Shown: piece after piece, positions 15,317 through 22,709 of the stretch
Layout of the letters: each line of letters opens with the position of its first letter
Numbering within the stretch: position 1 is the stretch's first letter
Origin: Burkholderiales bacterium
GTDB lineage: Bacteria; Pseudomonadota; Gammaproteobacteria; Burkholderiales; Burkholderiaceae_F
Length of the DNA: 36,245 nucleotides
NCBI GenBank assembly: GCA_020355165.1
Contig: CP070661.1
Span: 2,131,706-2,167,950, forward strand
Reading direction: 5' to 3'
The notes under the pieces: generated by a model
Told to the model about the DNA's origin: nothing
The model's database searches: none
Seen by the model: the letters and a program-made list of their open reading frames with translations, nothing else
Position numbers and translations under genes: made by a program

Positions 15317-15372
15317 GCCGTCCTCCCTCTTGGTCTTTGGAACGGCTCGCCGTGATACGGGCGCCCGCCATA

Positions 15373-15410
15373 CCCACCTCGCTTCAGGCCGCCGCCATCG
15401 GCGAGGTGGG
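15373..15410. repeat. 10-bp inverted repeat between hydrolase and barrel genes
   Basis: CCCACCTCGC (15373-15382) pairs perfectly with GCGAGGTGGG (15401-15410) across an 18-base loop. No T-run follows on the minus strand, so termination would be Rho-assisted at best. Confidence 0.4.
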
Positions 15411-15456
15411 ATGTTCAGCGCCTCGAGCCCAGTCGCCCGAGATGGCTGTCAGAGCG

Positions 15457-16764
15457 TTACTTCCCTTTCTCCGGGTACTTGAGCTCCTTCCCGACCGCCT
15501 TGCTGGCCTCCTCGTAGATCGGACGCAGCACGTCGTCCATGTTCATCTTGCCGCCGGCGATGAAGTCCGAGTAACCGATGGCCTCGGCGGGAAGTCCCTT
15601 GTTCTTGGCAAAGGTCGCGCGATCGTCCTTGCCCGGCGCGATGTTCGGTCGGGTGGTCGGCGGCGACCAGGTGCTCTCCTCAACGACGGCCATGCGCTCG
15701 CGGATCTCCTTCTTGGTCACGTTCCACACCATGAAGTCCTCGGCCAGACTCAGCGGCCCGTCATAGGTCTTGCGGATGCGGTTGTAGACCTGCGCGGTCG
15801 TGTCGAAATCCTTGAAGAAGTGATAGGCCACGGCCATGCGCGGCTTCACCCCGCTCATGACCTTGCCGAAGGCCTCCGGCGCGGTGTGAATCTGCGTGCC
15901 GACCAGCAGCGCGGATTCCGGCGTGAAGCCCAGCTTCTTGACGATGTCGGGCGCGGCGATGAAGCACTCGTGGACGGCGAGGTCCGCGTTGCGCGCGAAC
16001 TTGTCGAACCACTTGTTCGGGAAGGTGTCGGAGCCGAACACGAACTTCAACCCGTTCCATTCCAGCGAGTAGCTCACGGCACCGTCGATCGCGTGGACCG
16101 CCGGGAAGGAGCGGATCGTGACGCCGTTCTCGTTGTAGACGACCTGGTTCTCACCCTTGTAGTCGAACTCGTTCACCTCGAGCTTGTAGCCGCGCGGGTC
16201 GACGTTGCCGACACGGCCGGTGATATCCCAGAGGTACATCTTCGTCATCGCATCCATCGCCGCCTTGGTACCGAGCTCGGGAATCCGGCCACTCGGGCCC
16301 CAGACGCGCAGCTGCTGGTTGCGGCCCATCAGCGCGCCGCCAATCCAGTACTCCGGTACCGCGCCAAAGTGGTCACTGTGCAGGTGGCCGATGAAGATCT
16401 TGTCCAGCCAGTTGTAGGGGATCTGCAGCGCGGCGATCCGCTCGGACGAGCCGGTGCCCGCGTCGAACAGGAACTTGTCGCCATTGCCGAGTTCCACCAG
16501 AAAGCAGGCGGCCGCTTGTTTCATGCGGGTCGTCGGCATGCCGGTGCCGCAGGCGATGACGCGCATCTCGTCGGCTGCCAGGTCCTCGGTATTCGGGTAA
16601 TAGACGTCGCGCGCCCGGGCCTTCGTCGGCGACAGCTTCGCCGGCTCCTCGGCCTGCGCGGTGGAAACCCAGGCTGATCCTGCCGTCAGCGCCAGTCCGG
16701 CGACGAGGCCGATGGCAAGACCGCCGGCGGTAATGCGCGTTCGTGTGTCGCTCATTAGTCTCAT
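15457..16764 (-). CDS. Exported metallo-beta-lactamase-fold hydrolase, GntH-like
   Basis: The 435-residue product has a Sec signal (up to about TAQAEE). Its MBL core carries the metal motif GHLHSDHFG (H-x-H-x-D-H). Further metal-ligand candidates are the His in FPAVHAIDGAV and the late AVAYHFFKDF. Overall it resembles the family annotated as guanitoxin-biosynthesis MBL-fold hydrolase GntH, which is widespread outside toxin clusters; no other guanitoxin genes are here, so no toxin role is implied. The ATG at 16764 was chosen for the GGAGG at good spacing over the later ATG at 16755. The barrel-protein gene downstream could provide substrate passage. One repeat copy (16795-16856) lies directly in its leader region. 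Confidence 0.85.
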   Translation of the reverse strand: MRLMSDTRTRITAGGLAIGLVAGLALTAGSAWVSTAQAEEPAKLSPTKARARDVYYPNTEDLAADEMRVIACGTGMPTTRMKQAAACFLVELGNGDKFLFDAGTGSSERIAALQIPYNWLDKIFIGHLHSDHFGAVPEYWIGGALMGRNQQLRVWGPSGRIPELGTKAAMDAMTKMYLWDITGRVGNVDPRGYKLEVNEFDYKGENQVVYNENGVTIRSFPAVHAIDGAVSYSLEWNGLKFVFGSDTFPNKWFDKFARNADLAVHECFIAAPDIVKKLGFTPESALLVGTQIHTAPEAFGKVMSGVKPRMAVAYHFFKDFDTTAQVYNRIRKTYDGPLSLAEDFMVWNVTKKEIRERMAVVEESTWSPPTTRPNIAPGKDDRATFAKNKGLPAEAIGYSDFIAGGKMNMDDVLRPIYEEASKAVGKELKYPEKGK

Positions 16765-16794
16765 GGAGCCCTCCTCGGAGTGAAGATCAATCTT

Positions 16795-16856
16795 GCGATG
16801 CCTGCCGTATCGCCGCATCGGCAACAGGGGCGGGCCAGACTGCCCTTTGGTGCAGG
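16795..16856 (+). repeat. Intergenic repeat, copy A (left arm of inverted pair)
   Basis: This 62-bp unit starts GCGATGCCTGCCGTATCGCC and contains GCCCTTTGGTGCAGG. It matches the reverse complement of 17030-17091 at 54 of 62 positions by manual comparison. A third, more diverged copy lies at 10021-10082. Confidence 0.8.
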
Positions 16857-17029
16857 AAGCCCCGGTTGGCCACAAGGGCCGATCAGTCGAGGCGGCCGGT
16901 CGTGAGGAACCGATGTCGCTCCGTCGGCAGCGCGTCGTCCTGTTCTGCCGACGGTCTCTGGAACATGGCGGGCGCTGCCATCTCGTTTTTCAGGAACAAT
17001 TGGGCCCAATCGGGCCCGCTTCTCCGGAC

Positions 17030-17091
17030 TTGGCACCAGAGGGCAGCCTGGCCTGCCCCCGTTGCCGATGCGGCGATACGGCATGCATCGC
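17030..17091 (-). repeat. Intergenic repeat, copy C (right arm of inverted pair)
   Basis: This is the inverted partner of copy A, with the same length and about 87% identity. The core between them contains the 12-bp palindrome ATTGGGCCCAAT (16999-17010). Most mismatches between the arms are transitions. The whole unit spans 297 bp and has the shape of a small non-autonomous element, but no target-site duplication is evident. Confidence 0.8.
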
Positions 17092-17256
17092 ATGCTTGAA
17101 GGCCGGCCAACGCGGGTGAACGGATAGACCTTCGTGGTCTCGGTGAACATGAGCATTCGAAAGAGACCTTCGTCCTGGGCCGTCCGTATCGGTGGCAGGG
17201 GACGCCGACCCGATCCATCTACCGAAAGTCCCGGCAAGCCGGCTGAAGCGCGGACC

Positions 17257-19152
17257 ATGCGCCCAGTGATCGCGCCGAAAGCCCCGTGGAAGTTCGTCGC
17301 GCTGCGCCTGCTGGCGCTCATGCTCGCCGGGCTGTGGGCGGCTTCGGTGCGCGCCGACTGGATCAATCTCTCCGGTGCCGAGACGGCACCCAACATTGCC
17401 GAGGTTACGGTTTTCGATGATCGCGTCGAGGTGGCGCTCGAGGTGTACGTCGGCGACCTGAAGACGTTCGAGGCGTTGATCCCCGACGACTGGCTGAAGG
17501 ACATGAGCGTCAAGCGCCCGCCGCTCGCCGAGCGCCTGGCGCGCTTTTCCGAAAACGGCCTGCAGTTCGTCACCGACAGCGGCAGGACGCTGAAGGCCGA
17601 GCTGCGGCTTGCCGAGCCGCGGCTGCGCAAGGACCGCTACTCGCCTTTCGCCGGGATGATCAACCCCTTCACCCGCGGCAGGGTGCCCGAGGCCCCGGCC
17701 GACAAGCGGGTGCTGTACGTCGAACTGGTCTACCCGTTCGGGGGGACGGCGCCGAAGAAGCTGACCATCGCCCCGCCTCTGGACGCCGATGGCCGGGCGA
17801 AGGTCAGCATCGGCTTCATCGTCTTCCACAAGTCGGTGCCGGTGATCGACTTCCGCTACCTCGGCGCGCCCAGCACGCTGACGCTCGATGAGGATCCCTG
17901 GTACTCGAAGTTCGACAACCCCTCGCTCAGCCGCCACCACAAGGACGCGCTGATGTCCTTTCTCTACGTGGAGCCCTATGAGGTGCGCCACGAGATCATC
18001 ACGCGGGTGAAGGACCTCGAGGCCTGGATGGACCTGGGGCTTCGCGGCGACCGCTACATCGAGGTCGACGAGCTCGAGCCCCTGAAGCAGCGCATCGGCG
18101 AGTTCCTCGTGACGAAGAACCCGCTGACCGTGGACGGCGCGGCACTCAAGCCCATCCTCGACCGAACCAACTACCTCAGGGTCGGGCTGACCGGCGTGCA
18201 GATCCTCGAGGCACCGGAGCGCCTCGAGATCGCCTCGGCCATCGTCGGCGTGATCATCAGCTACATCACCGACGGCCTGCCGCAGGAGGTCAAGGTCGAC
18301 TGGCAGCTGTTCACCGACCAGATACAGCGCGTTCCAGCAACGGCGACGGATCCGGCCGGTCCGCTGCCGACCTATCTCACGCCGGGCGACCCGGTACACA
18401 CCTGGACCAACTACCTCAAGAACTACGAACTGCCGACGGTCCGCCGGGTGGACGTGACGGGATCGCTCGGGGCGCTGCGCATCCCCGTGATCACTGTCGT
18501 CTGCCTCGCCGGGCTGCTTGGCGCCGTGGTCTGGACGCTGCTTCGTCACCGCAGACGCAAACCCCTGCGGCTGCCGCTCGCCGCAGCGGCCTTGTGCCTG
18601 GCGACCGGCGCTGCCGCCTACCCGTATGCAAGCGTCACGGTCAGCCGGCCGGCGCTGATGGCGGGCGAGATGGACGACGAACGGGCGGCGGCATTGCTGC
18701 AGACCCTGCTGAAGAACGTCTACCGCGCCTTCGATTTCCGTGAGGAGGGCGATGTCTACGACAAGCTGGCTTTGAGCGTCAGCGGCGACCTGCTCGCCGA
18801 TGTCTACCTGCAGAACCGCCGCTCGATGGCGGTGCAGCAGGCCGGCGGCGCCCAGGCCAAGATCAAGGAAGTCGTGGTCGAGGAGGCGCACGCCAGGCGA
18901 GTCGATGCCGGCGCGTTGACCTATGCCCTGCGGGGACGCTGGACGGCACTCGGCGCCGTCGGCCACTGGGGTCACATTCATCAACGCAAGAACCGCTACG
19001 AAGCGGTGGTGACCGTTCGGGCCCAGGACGGCGCGTGGAAGATCGTCGGTCTCGAGCTGCAGGACGAGCAGCGCATCGATCCGACGGTGCCCTCGGCCGG
19101 CAAGTCGCCGACGGGCGACCAGCCCGGCGCCTCGACAACAGGCTCCAAGTGA
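17257..19152 (+). CDS. Unrecognised membrane protein of a metal-type ABC operon
   Basis: The 631-residue product has an N-terminal signal/anchor (FVALRLLALMLAGLWAASVRA). A large, beta-rich extracytoplasmic region of about 380 residues follows (DWINLSGAETAPNIAEVTVF, EVYVGDLKTFEALIPDDW). Two membrane helices at roughly residues 410-460 flank a basic RHRRRK turn, and a C-terminal domain of about 170 residues follows (YRAFDFREEGDVYDKLALSV, GALTYALRGRWTALGAVGHW), which resembles an NTF2/SnoaL-sized or lipocalin-like unit. I do not recognise the family. The ATG at 17257 was chosen because the signal sequence follows; no strong ribosome site is seen. Its TGA overlaps the GTG of the ATPase gene, so it is an integral part of the transporter operon. 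Confidence 0.75.
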   Translation: MRPVIAPKAPWKFVALRLLALMLAGLWAASVRADWINLSGAETAPNIAEVTVFDDRVEVALEVYVGDLKTFEALIPDDWLKDMSVKRPPLAERLARFSENGLQFVTDSGRTLKAELRLAEPRLRKDRYSPFAGMINPFTRGRVPEAPADKRVLYVELVYPFGGTAPKKLTIAPPLDADGRAKVSIGFIVFHKSVPVIDFRYLGAPSTLTLDEDPWYSKFDNPSLSRHHKDALMSFLYVEPYEVRHEIITRVKDLEAWMDLGLRGDRYIEVDELEPLKQRIGEFLVTKNPLTVDGAALKPILDRTNYLRVGLTGVQILEAPERLEIASAIVGVIISYITDGLPQEVKVDWQLFTDQIQRVPATATDPAGPLPTYLTPGDPVHTWTNYLKNYELPTVRRVDVTGSLGALRIPVITVVCLAGLLGAVVWTLLRHRRRKPLRLPLAAAALCLATGAAAYPYASVTVSRPALMAGEMDDERAAALLQTLLKNVYRAFDFREEGDVYDKLALSVSGDLLADVYLQNRRSMAVQQAGGAQAKIKEVVVEEAHARRVDAGALTYALRGRWTALGAVGHWGHIHQRKNRYEAVVTVRAQDGAWKIVGLELQDEQRIDPTVPSAGKSPTGDQPGASTTGSK

Positions 19153-19817
19153 TCGAGGTCCGCGGCCTGCACTTCTCGTACCCGGGCGGCGAGTTCCGTC
19201 TCGACATCCCGTCGTTCGACGTCGGACCGGGCGAGAAGCTTGCCGTGATCGGCCCGAGCGGCTCCGGCAAGACGACCCTGCTGAACCTCGTGGCCGGCAT
19301 CGTGACGCCGGCTCGCGGAACGGTGCGCGTTGCCGATGTGGAGGTGAGCGCGCTCGGCGATGCGCTGCGGCGCGCGTTCCGCATCCGCCAGATCGGCTTC
19401 GTGTTCCAGGACTTCGAGCTGCTCGACTACCTGAACGTGCTCGACAACATCCTCCACCCGTACCGGATCACCAGCGCCCTGCGTCTGACGGCGAGTGTCC
19501 GGGAGCGCGCGCGGTCGCTCGCCGAGCGCATGGGCATCGGCGACAAGCTCCAGCGACACGCCAACGACCTGTCGCAGGGCGAGAAGCAACGCGTCGCGAT
19601 CTGCCGCGCACTTCTGCCGGAACCGCGCTTGCTGCTGGCGGACGAGGCGACCGGCAACCTGGATCCGCGCAACAAGGACGTGATCCTCGACCTGCTCTTC
19701 GACAGCGCCGACGCCCACGGCGCCACGCTGCTCGCGGTCACCCACGACCACGAGCTGCTGCCCCGCTTCGACCGGGTCGTTGATTTCGCTGATTACCGGT
19801 CGCCGGCGACGACATGA
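19149..19817 (+). CDS. ABC transporter ATP-binding protein, MacB/LolD type
   Basis: The 222-residue product is a complete nucleotide-binding domain: Walker A GPSGSGKTT, Q-loop in GFVFQDFELLDYL, signature LSQGEKQRV, Walker B LLLADEATGNLD and switch His in VTHDHELL. The 'ATGNLD' form is characteristic of the MacB/LolD/FtsE group rather than ZnuC. The GTG at 19149 was chosen: it begins V-IEVRGLHFSY exactly where the domain starts and overlaps the preceding TGA (GTGA). An in-frame ATG at 19035 would add 38 residues of non-ABC sequence lying inside the upstream gene. The stop overlaps the permease ATG (ATGA). Confidence 0.95.
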   Translation: MIEVRGLHFSYPGGEFRLDIPSFDVGPGEKLAVIGPSGSGKTTLLNLVAGIVTPARGTVRVADVEVSALGDALRRAFRIRQIGFVFQDFELLDYLNVLDNILHPYRITSALRLTASVRERARSLAERMGIGDKLQRHANDLSQGEKQRVAICRALLPEPRLLLADEATGNLDPRNKDVILDLLFDSADAHGATLLAVTHDHELLPRFDRVVDFADYRSPATT

Positions 19818-21004
19818 TCGACAGCCTCTACGTCGCCTGGCGCTACTTGAGCTTCAACTGGGCGCGCAGCCTCACGCTGGTCGCCTGCGTGACCCTGATC
19901 GCGTTCCTGCCGCTGTCGCTGCAGCTGCTGCTCGACGAGAGCGAGCGGCAGCTGGTGTCCCGCGCCGAGTCGACGCCGCTGCTGGTGGGCGCCAAGGGCA
20001 GCGCGCTGGACCTGGTGATGAACAGCCTGTACTTCGGCAAGACCGTGCCGGAACTCATCTCGATGGCCGCCGTCGATCGCGTGGCAGAGGACGACCTGGC
20101 CATGCCGATCCCCCTGTACGTGCGCTTCAGGGCGCGCGGCTTTCCGATCATCGGGACCAACCTGGACTATTTCGAGTTCCGCCGGCTGCGCCTGGCGGCG
20201 GGCCGCAGTCTCGTGCTGCTCGGCGAGTGCGTGCTGGGCGCGCGGGCGGCCGAGGAGCTCGGCCTCGGGCCGGGCGATCCGCTCCTGTCCTCTCCGGAGA
20301 CCCTGTTCGACCTGGCCGGCGTGTATCCGCTGAAGATGCGGGTCGCGGGTGTGCTGGCACCGACCCACGGCCCGGACGACCTGGCCGTCTTCGTCGACCT
20401 CAAGACCACATGGGTCATCCAGGGACTGGTACACGGACATGCGGATCTGAGCGCGGTCACCGATCCGACGCTGGTCATGGAGCGCTCGGCCGGCAAGGTG
20501 ACCGCGACCGCCAAGGTTGCCCAGTACACCGAGATCACGGCGGAGAACATCGACACCTTCCACTTCCACGGCAGCCCGGACAGCTACCCGATCACCGCGG
20601 TCATCGCCCTGCCCCGCGACGAGAAGGCCGGCGCGATCCTGCGCGGCCGCTACATCGGCACGGCCAACTCGTCCGAGTCGCAGCAGATCCAGGTGCCCGG
20701 CACGATCGTCGGCGAGTTGCTCGCAACGGTGTTCCGCGTCAAGAGCATCCTGGATGCCGTCATTTTGGTGGTCGCGATCGCGACGCTGCTCGCCCTTACG
20801 CTGGTGTTTGCGCTGTCCCTGCGCCTGCGCCAGCGCGAGATCCAGACCATCTTCAAGCTCGGTTGCAGCCGCTCGACGATCGCCAGGCTGCTCGGCGCGG
20901 AGATCGCGATCGTCCTGCTCGTGTCGGCCGCGCTGACGGGGCTTCTGCTTGCCGTCGTGATGCATTATCAGGAGCCGCTGGTGAGAGCGATCTTCATCCA
21001 CTGA
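19814..21004 (+). CDS. FtsX/MacB-type ABC permease
   Basis: The 396-residue product has one N-terminal helix (SLTLVACVTLIAFLPLSLQL), a periplasmic region of about 230 residues, and a C-terminal block of hydrophobic segments (AVILVVAIATLLALTLVFAL and IVLLVSAALTGLLLAVVM) with the cytoplasmic loop LRQREIQTIFKLGCSRSTIA. This loop is the usual FtsX-domain coupling segment. The periplasmic part contains His-rich spots (HGHAD, TFHFHG), suggestive of metal contact. Such permeases usually transmit force across the membrane or extract or export substrates rather than import them. The ATG overlaps the ATPase stop codon. Confidence 0.92.
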   Translation: MIDSLYVAWRYLSFNWARSLTLVACVTLIAFLPLSLQLLLDESERQLVSRAESTPLLVGAKGSALDLVMNSLYFGKTVPELISMAAVDRVAEDDLAMPIPLYVRFRARGFPIIGTNLDYFEFRRLRLAAGRSLVLLGECVLGARAAEELGLGPGDPLLSSPETLFDLAGVYPLKMRVAGVLAPTHGPDDLAVFVDLKTTWVIQGLVHGHADLSAVTDPTLVMERSAGKVTATAKVAQYTEITAENIDTFHFHGSPDSYPITAVIALPRDEKAGAILRGRYIGTANSSESQQIQVPGTIVGELLATVFRVKSILDAVILVVAIATLLALTLVFALSLRLRQREIQTIFKLGCSRSTIARLLGAEIAIVLLVSAALTGLLLAVVMHYQEPLVRAIFIH

Positions 21005-21016
21005 CCGATCTCGTCC

Positions 21017-21922
21017 ATGCACTCCGCGATACGACTGGCCCGCGATGTGGCGATGGCGCTGCTGCTGGCAGCGGTCGCCGCCGCGCCGGCACGGGCCGCA
21101 GACAAGCTGACCGTCTATACCGTCAACTACCCGCTCGCCTACTTCGCCGAGCGCCTGGCAGGCGACCTGGCCGAAGTCAGGTTCCCCGCGCCGCCGGATG
21201 TCGACCCGGCGTTCTGGGAGCCGGGCGCGGATGTCGTCGCCGCCTACCAGCGCGCCGACCTGATCCTGCTCAATGGCGCCGGCTATGCGAAGTGGGTGGA
21301 CCGGGTCAGCTTGCCGCGCTCGCGGCTGGTGGACACCTCGCGTGCGTTCGCCGACAAGTACATCGAGGCGCCCTCGGCCGTCACCCACGCCCATGGACCG
21401 GGCGGCGAGCACGCCCACGGCGGCAGGGCCTTCACCACCTGGCTCGATCTCGCCCAGGCAGCGCAGCAGGCCGAGGCCGTTGCGCAGGCGCTGATCCGCA
21501 AGCGCCCCGAAGCGAAGGACCGCATCACGCGCGCCCTGGCGGCCCTGAAGGGCGACCTGCTCGCGCTCGATGCGCGCATCGCCGAAACTGCAGCCTCCGG
21601 TCGGAACCGTCCCCTGCTGGCCTCGCACCCGGTCTACCAGTACCTGGCGCGCCGCTATGGCCTCGATCTGCGGAGCGTGCTCTGGGAACCCGAGACGGTG
21701 CCGAACAGGCAGCAGTGGGCTGAGCTCGAGCGCATTCTGAGCGAGCATCGGGCGAAGTGGATGCTCTGGGAGGGTGAGCCGGCGCGGGACAGCGTCGAAC
21801 GCCTGCGCGCGCTCGGCGTGCAAAGCGTCGTGTTCGACCCGTGCGCCAACCGGCCGGCCACCGGGGACTTTCTCAGCGTGATGCGGAACAACGCAGGGAA
21901 CCTGCAGCAGGTCTTTCGGTAG
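21017..21922 (+). CDS. ZnuA-like periplasmic metal-binding protein
   Basis: The 301-residue product has a signal peptide (to about PARAA). Its fold resembles cluster A-I metal-binding proteins of the ZnuA family: KLTVYTVNYPLAYFAERLAG at the start, a His-rich loop at residues 124-134 (HAHGPGGEHAHGG), TTWLDLAQ, and a later SHPVYQYLARRYGL carrying the expected metal-ligand His. Zinc is the likely ligand, manganese less so. ZnuA normally works with ZnuB/ZnuC, but here it lies 12 bp after an FtsX-type permease and in the same operon. A Zur-responsive Pseudomonas operon (PA4063-PA4066) also joins a metal-binding protein to MacB-like ABC genes; relationship to that system is inference. Confidence 0.88.
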   Translation: MHSAIRLARDVAMALLLAAVAAAPARAADKLTVYTVNYPLAYFAERLAGDLAEVRFPAPPDVDPAFWEPGADVVAAYQRADLILLNGAGYAKWVDRVSLPRSRLVDTSRAFADKYIEAPSAVTHAHGPGGEHAHGGRAFTTWLDLAQAAQQAEAVAQALIRKRPEAKDRITRALAALKGDLLALDARIAETAASGRNRPLLASHPVYQYLARRYGLDLRSVLWEPETVPNRQQWAELERILSEHRAKWMLWEGEPARDSVERLRALGVQSVVFDPCANRPATGDFLSVMRNNAGNLQQVFR

Positions 21923-21937
21923 GGCGTGAGCCCTCTG

Positions 21938-21963
21938 GCCTGCGGTTGCGCCGGACCGCAGGC
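21938..21963. repeat. Hairpin after the metal-transport operon
   Basis: GCCTGCGGT (21938-21946) pairs perfectly with ACCGCAGGC (21955-21963). It lies 16 bp after the stop of the ZnuA-like gene and before the response regulator. The lack of a T-run makes it a weak terminator candidate. Confidence 0.4.
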
Positions 21964-22034
21964 GCGCATCGCCCGGCCCGGTGCATTCCGTATCCTTCGG
22001 GCAGTTGCGCCACCCCCACCCCGCTGCCCACACC

Positions 22035-22709
22035 GTGCGCCTGCTGCTGGTCGAAGACGATCCGATGATCGGCGACGCCATCGCCGAGGCGCTGCGCGGC
22101 GACGGCCACGCGGTCGACTGGGTGCAGGACGGCGCTGCCGGCGCCCGCGCGCTGACCGCCGGCGCGCCGTACGCGCTGCTGCTGCTCGACCTCGGGCTGC
22201 CCGGCCGTGACGGCCTGCAGCTGCTCGGCGACCTGCGTGGGCGCGGCGACCGGTTGCCGGTGCTGGTGATCACCGCGCGCGACACGGTCGGCGACCGCAT
22301 CGCCGGGCTCGATGCCGGCGCCGACGACTACCTGGTCAAGCCCTTCGACCTCGACGAGCTGCTGGCGCGCGTGCGGGCGCTGCTGCGCCGCGCCGCCGGC
22401 CGCGCCGAGCCGCTGCTGGCGCACGGCCGGCTGCGGCTCGACCCGGCCAAGCACGCAGCGTGGCTCGGCGAGCAGCCGTTGACGCTCTCGGCGCGCGAGT
22501 TCGCGCTGCTGCAGGCGCTGCTCGAGCGGCCGGAGGCGGTGCTGTCGCGCGCCCAGCTCGAGGAGCGCCTGTACGGCTGGAACGAGCCGGTCGGCAGCAA
22601 CGCGGTCGAGGTGCACATCCACAACCTGCGGCGCAAGCTGGGCGAGCGGGCGATCCGCAACGTGCGCGGCGTCGGCTACACGCTCGGCGACCTGGAGTCG
22701 GCTGACTGA
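22035..22709 (+). CDS. OmpR-family response regulator, QseB/PmrA-like
   Basis: The 224-residue product begins MRLLLVEDDPMIGD (GTG start at 22035). This gives the normal length of the QseB/PmrA/TctD group; an upstream ATG at 21981 would add 18 residues unlike the family. The receiver has the phosphoacceptor Asp in LLLLDLGLPGRDG, the Lys in DDYLVKPFD, and the usual Thr in VITARD. The winged-helix output domain contains LTLSAREFALLQALLE and ends with NVRGVGYTLG. It is translationally coupled to the kinase (TGATG at 22707-22711). A PmrA-like direct repeat follows the kinase gene (24030-24046), suggesting a nearby target or autoregulation. Confidence 0.95.
   Translation: MRLLLVEDDPMIGDAIAEALRGDGHAVDWVQDGAAGARALTAGAPYALLLLDLGLPGRDGLQLLGDLRGRGDRLPVLVITARDTVGDRIAGLDAGADDYLVKPFDLDELLARVRALLRRAAGRAEPLLAHGRLRLDPAKHAAWLGEQPLTLSAREFALLQALLERPEAVLSRAQLEERLYGWNEPVGSNAVEVHIHNLRRKLGERAIRNVRGVGYTLGDLESAD

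Larger units (their letters stand above)
16765..17256. other. Divergent intergenic region with an inverted-repeat-bounded element
   Basis: This 492-bp gap separates the metallo-hydrolase from the ABC operon. It contains two 62-bp inverted repeats around a 173-bp core (16795-17091). No AT-rich Zur-type dyad was found in front of the operon, and no coding sequence is convincing. Confidence 0.6.

Noticed and set aside
15457..16764. Guanitoxin biosynthesis gene cluster
   Set aside because: Only a GntH-like MBL hydrolase is present; none of the other pathway enzymes is nearby.
16795..17091. Sigma-54 promoter reading of TGGCACCAGAGGGCA-like text in the repeats
   Set aside because: The GG and GC elements are 11 rather than 12 bases apart, and the other copies lack the GG.
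17092..17256. Zur box upstream of the ZnuA-like operon
   Set aside because: No AT-rich dyad of the GTTATA-type is present; the region is GC-rich, so metal regulation remains unproven.
19793..22300. 835-codon minus-strand frame across the ABC operon
   Set aside because: It spans four well-supported plus-strand genes and has no domain signature.
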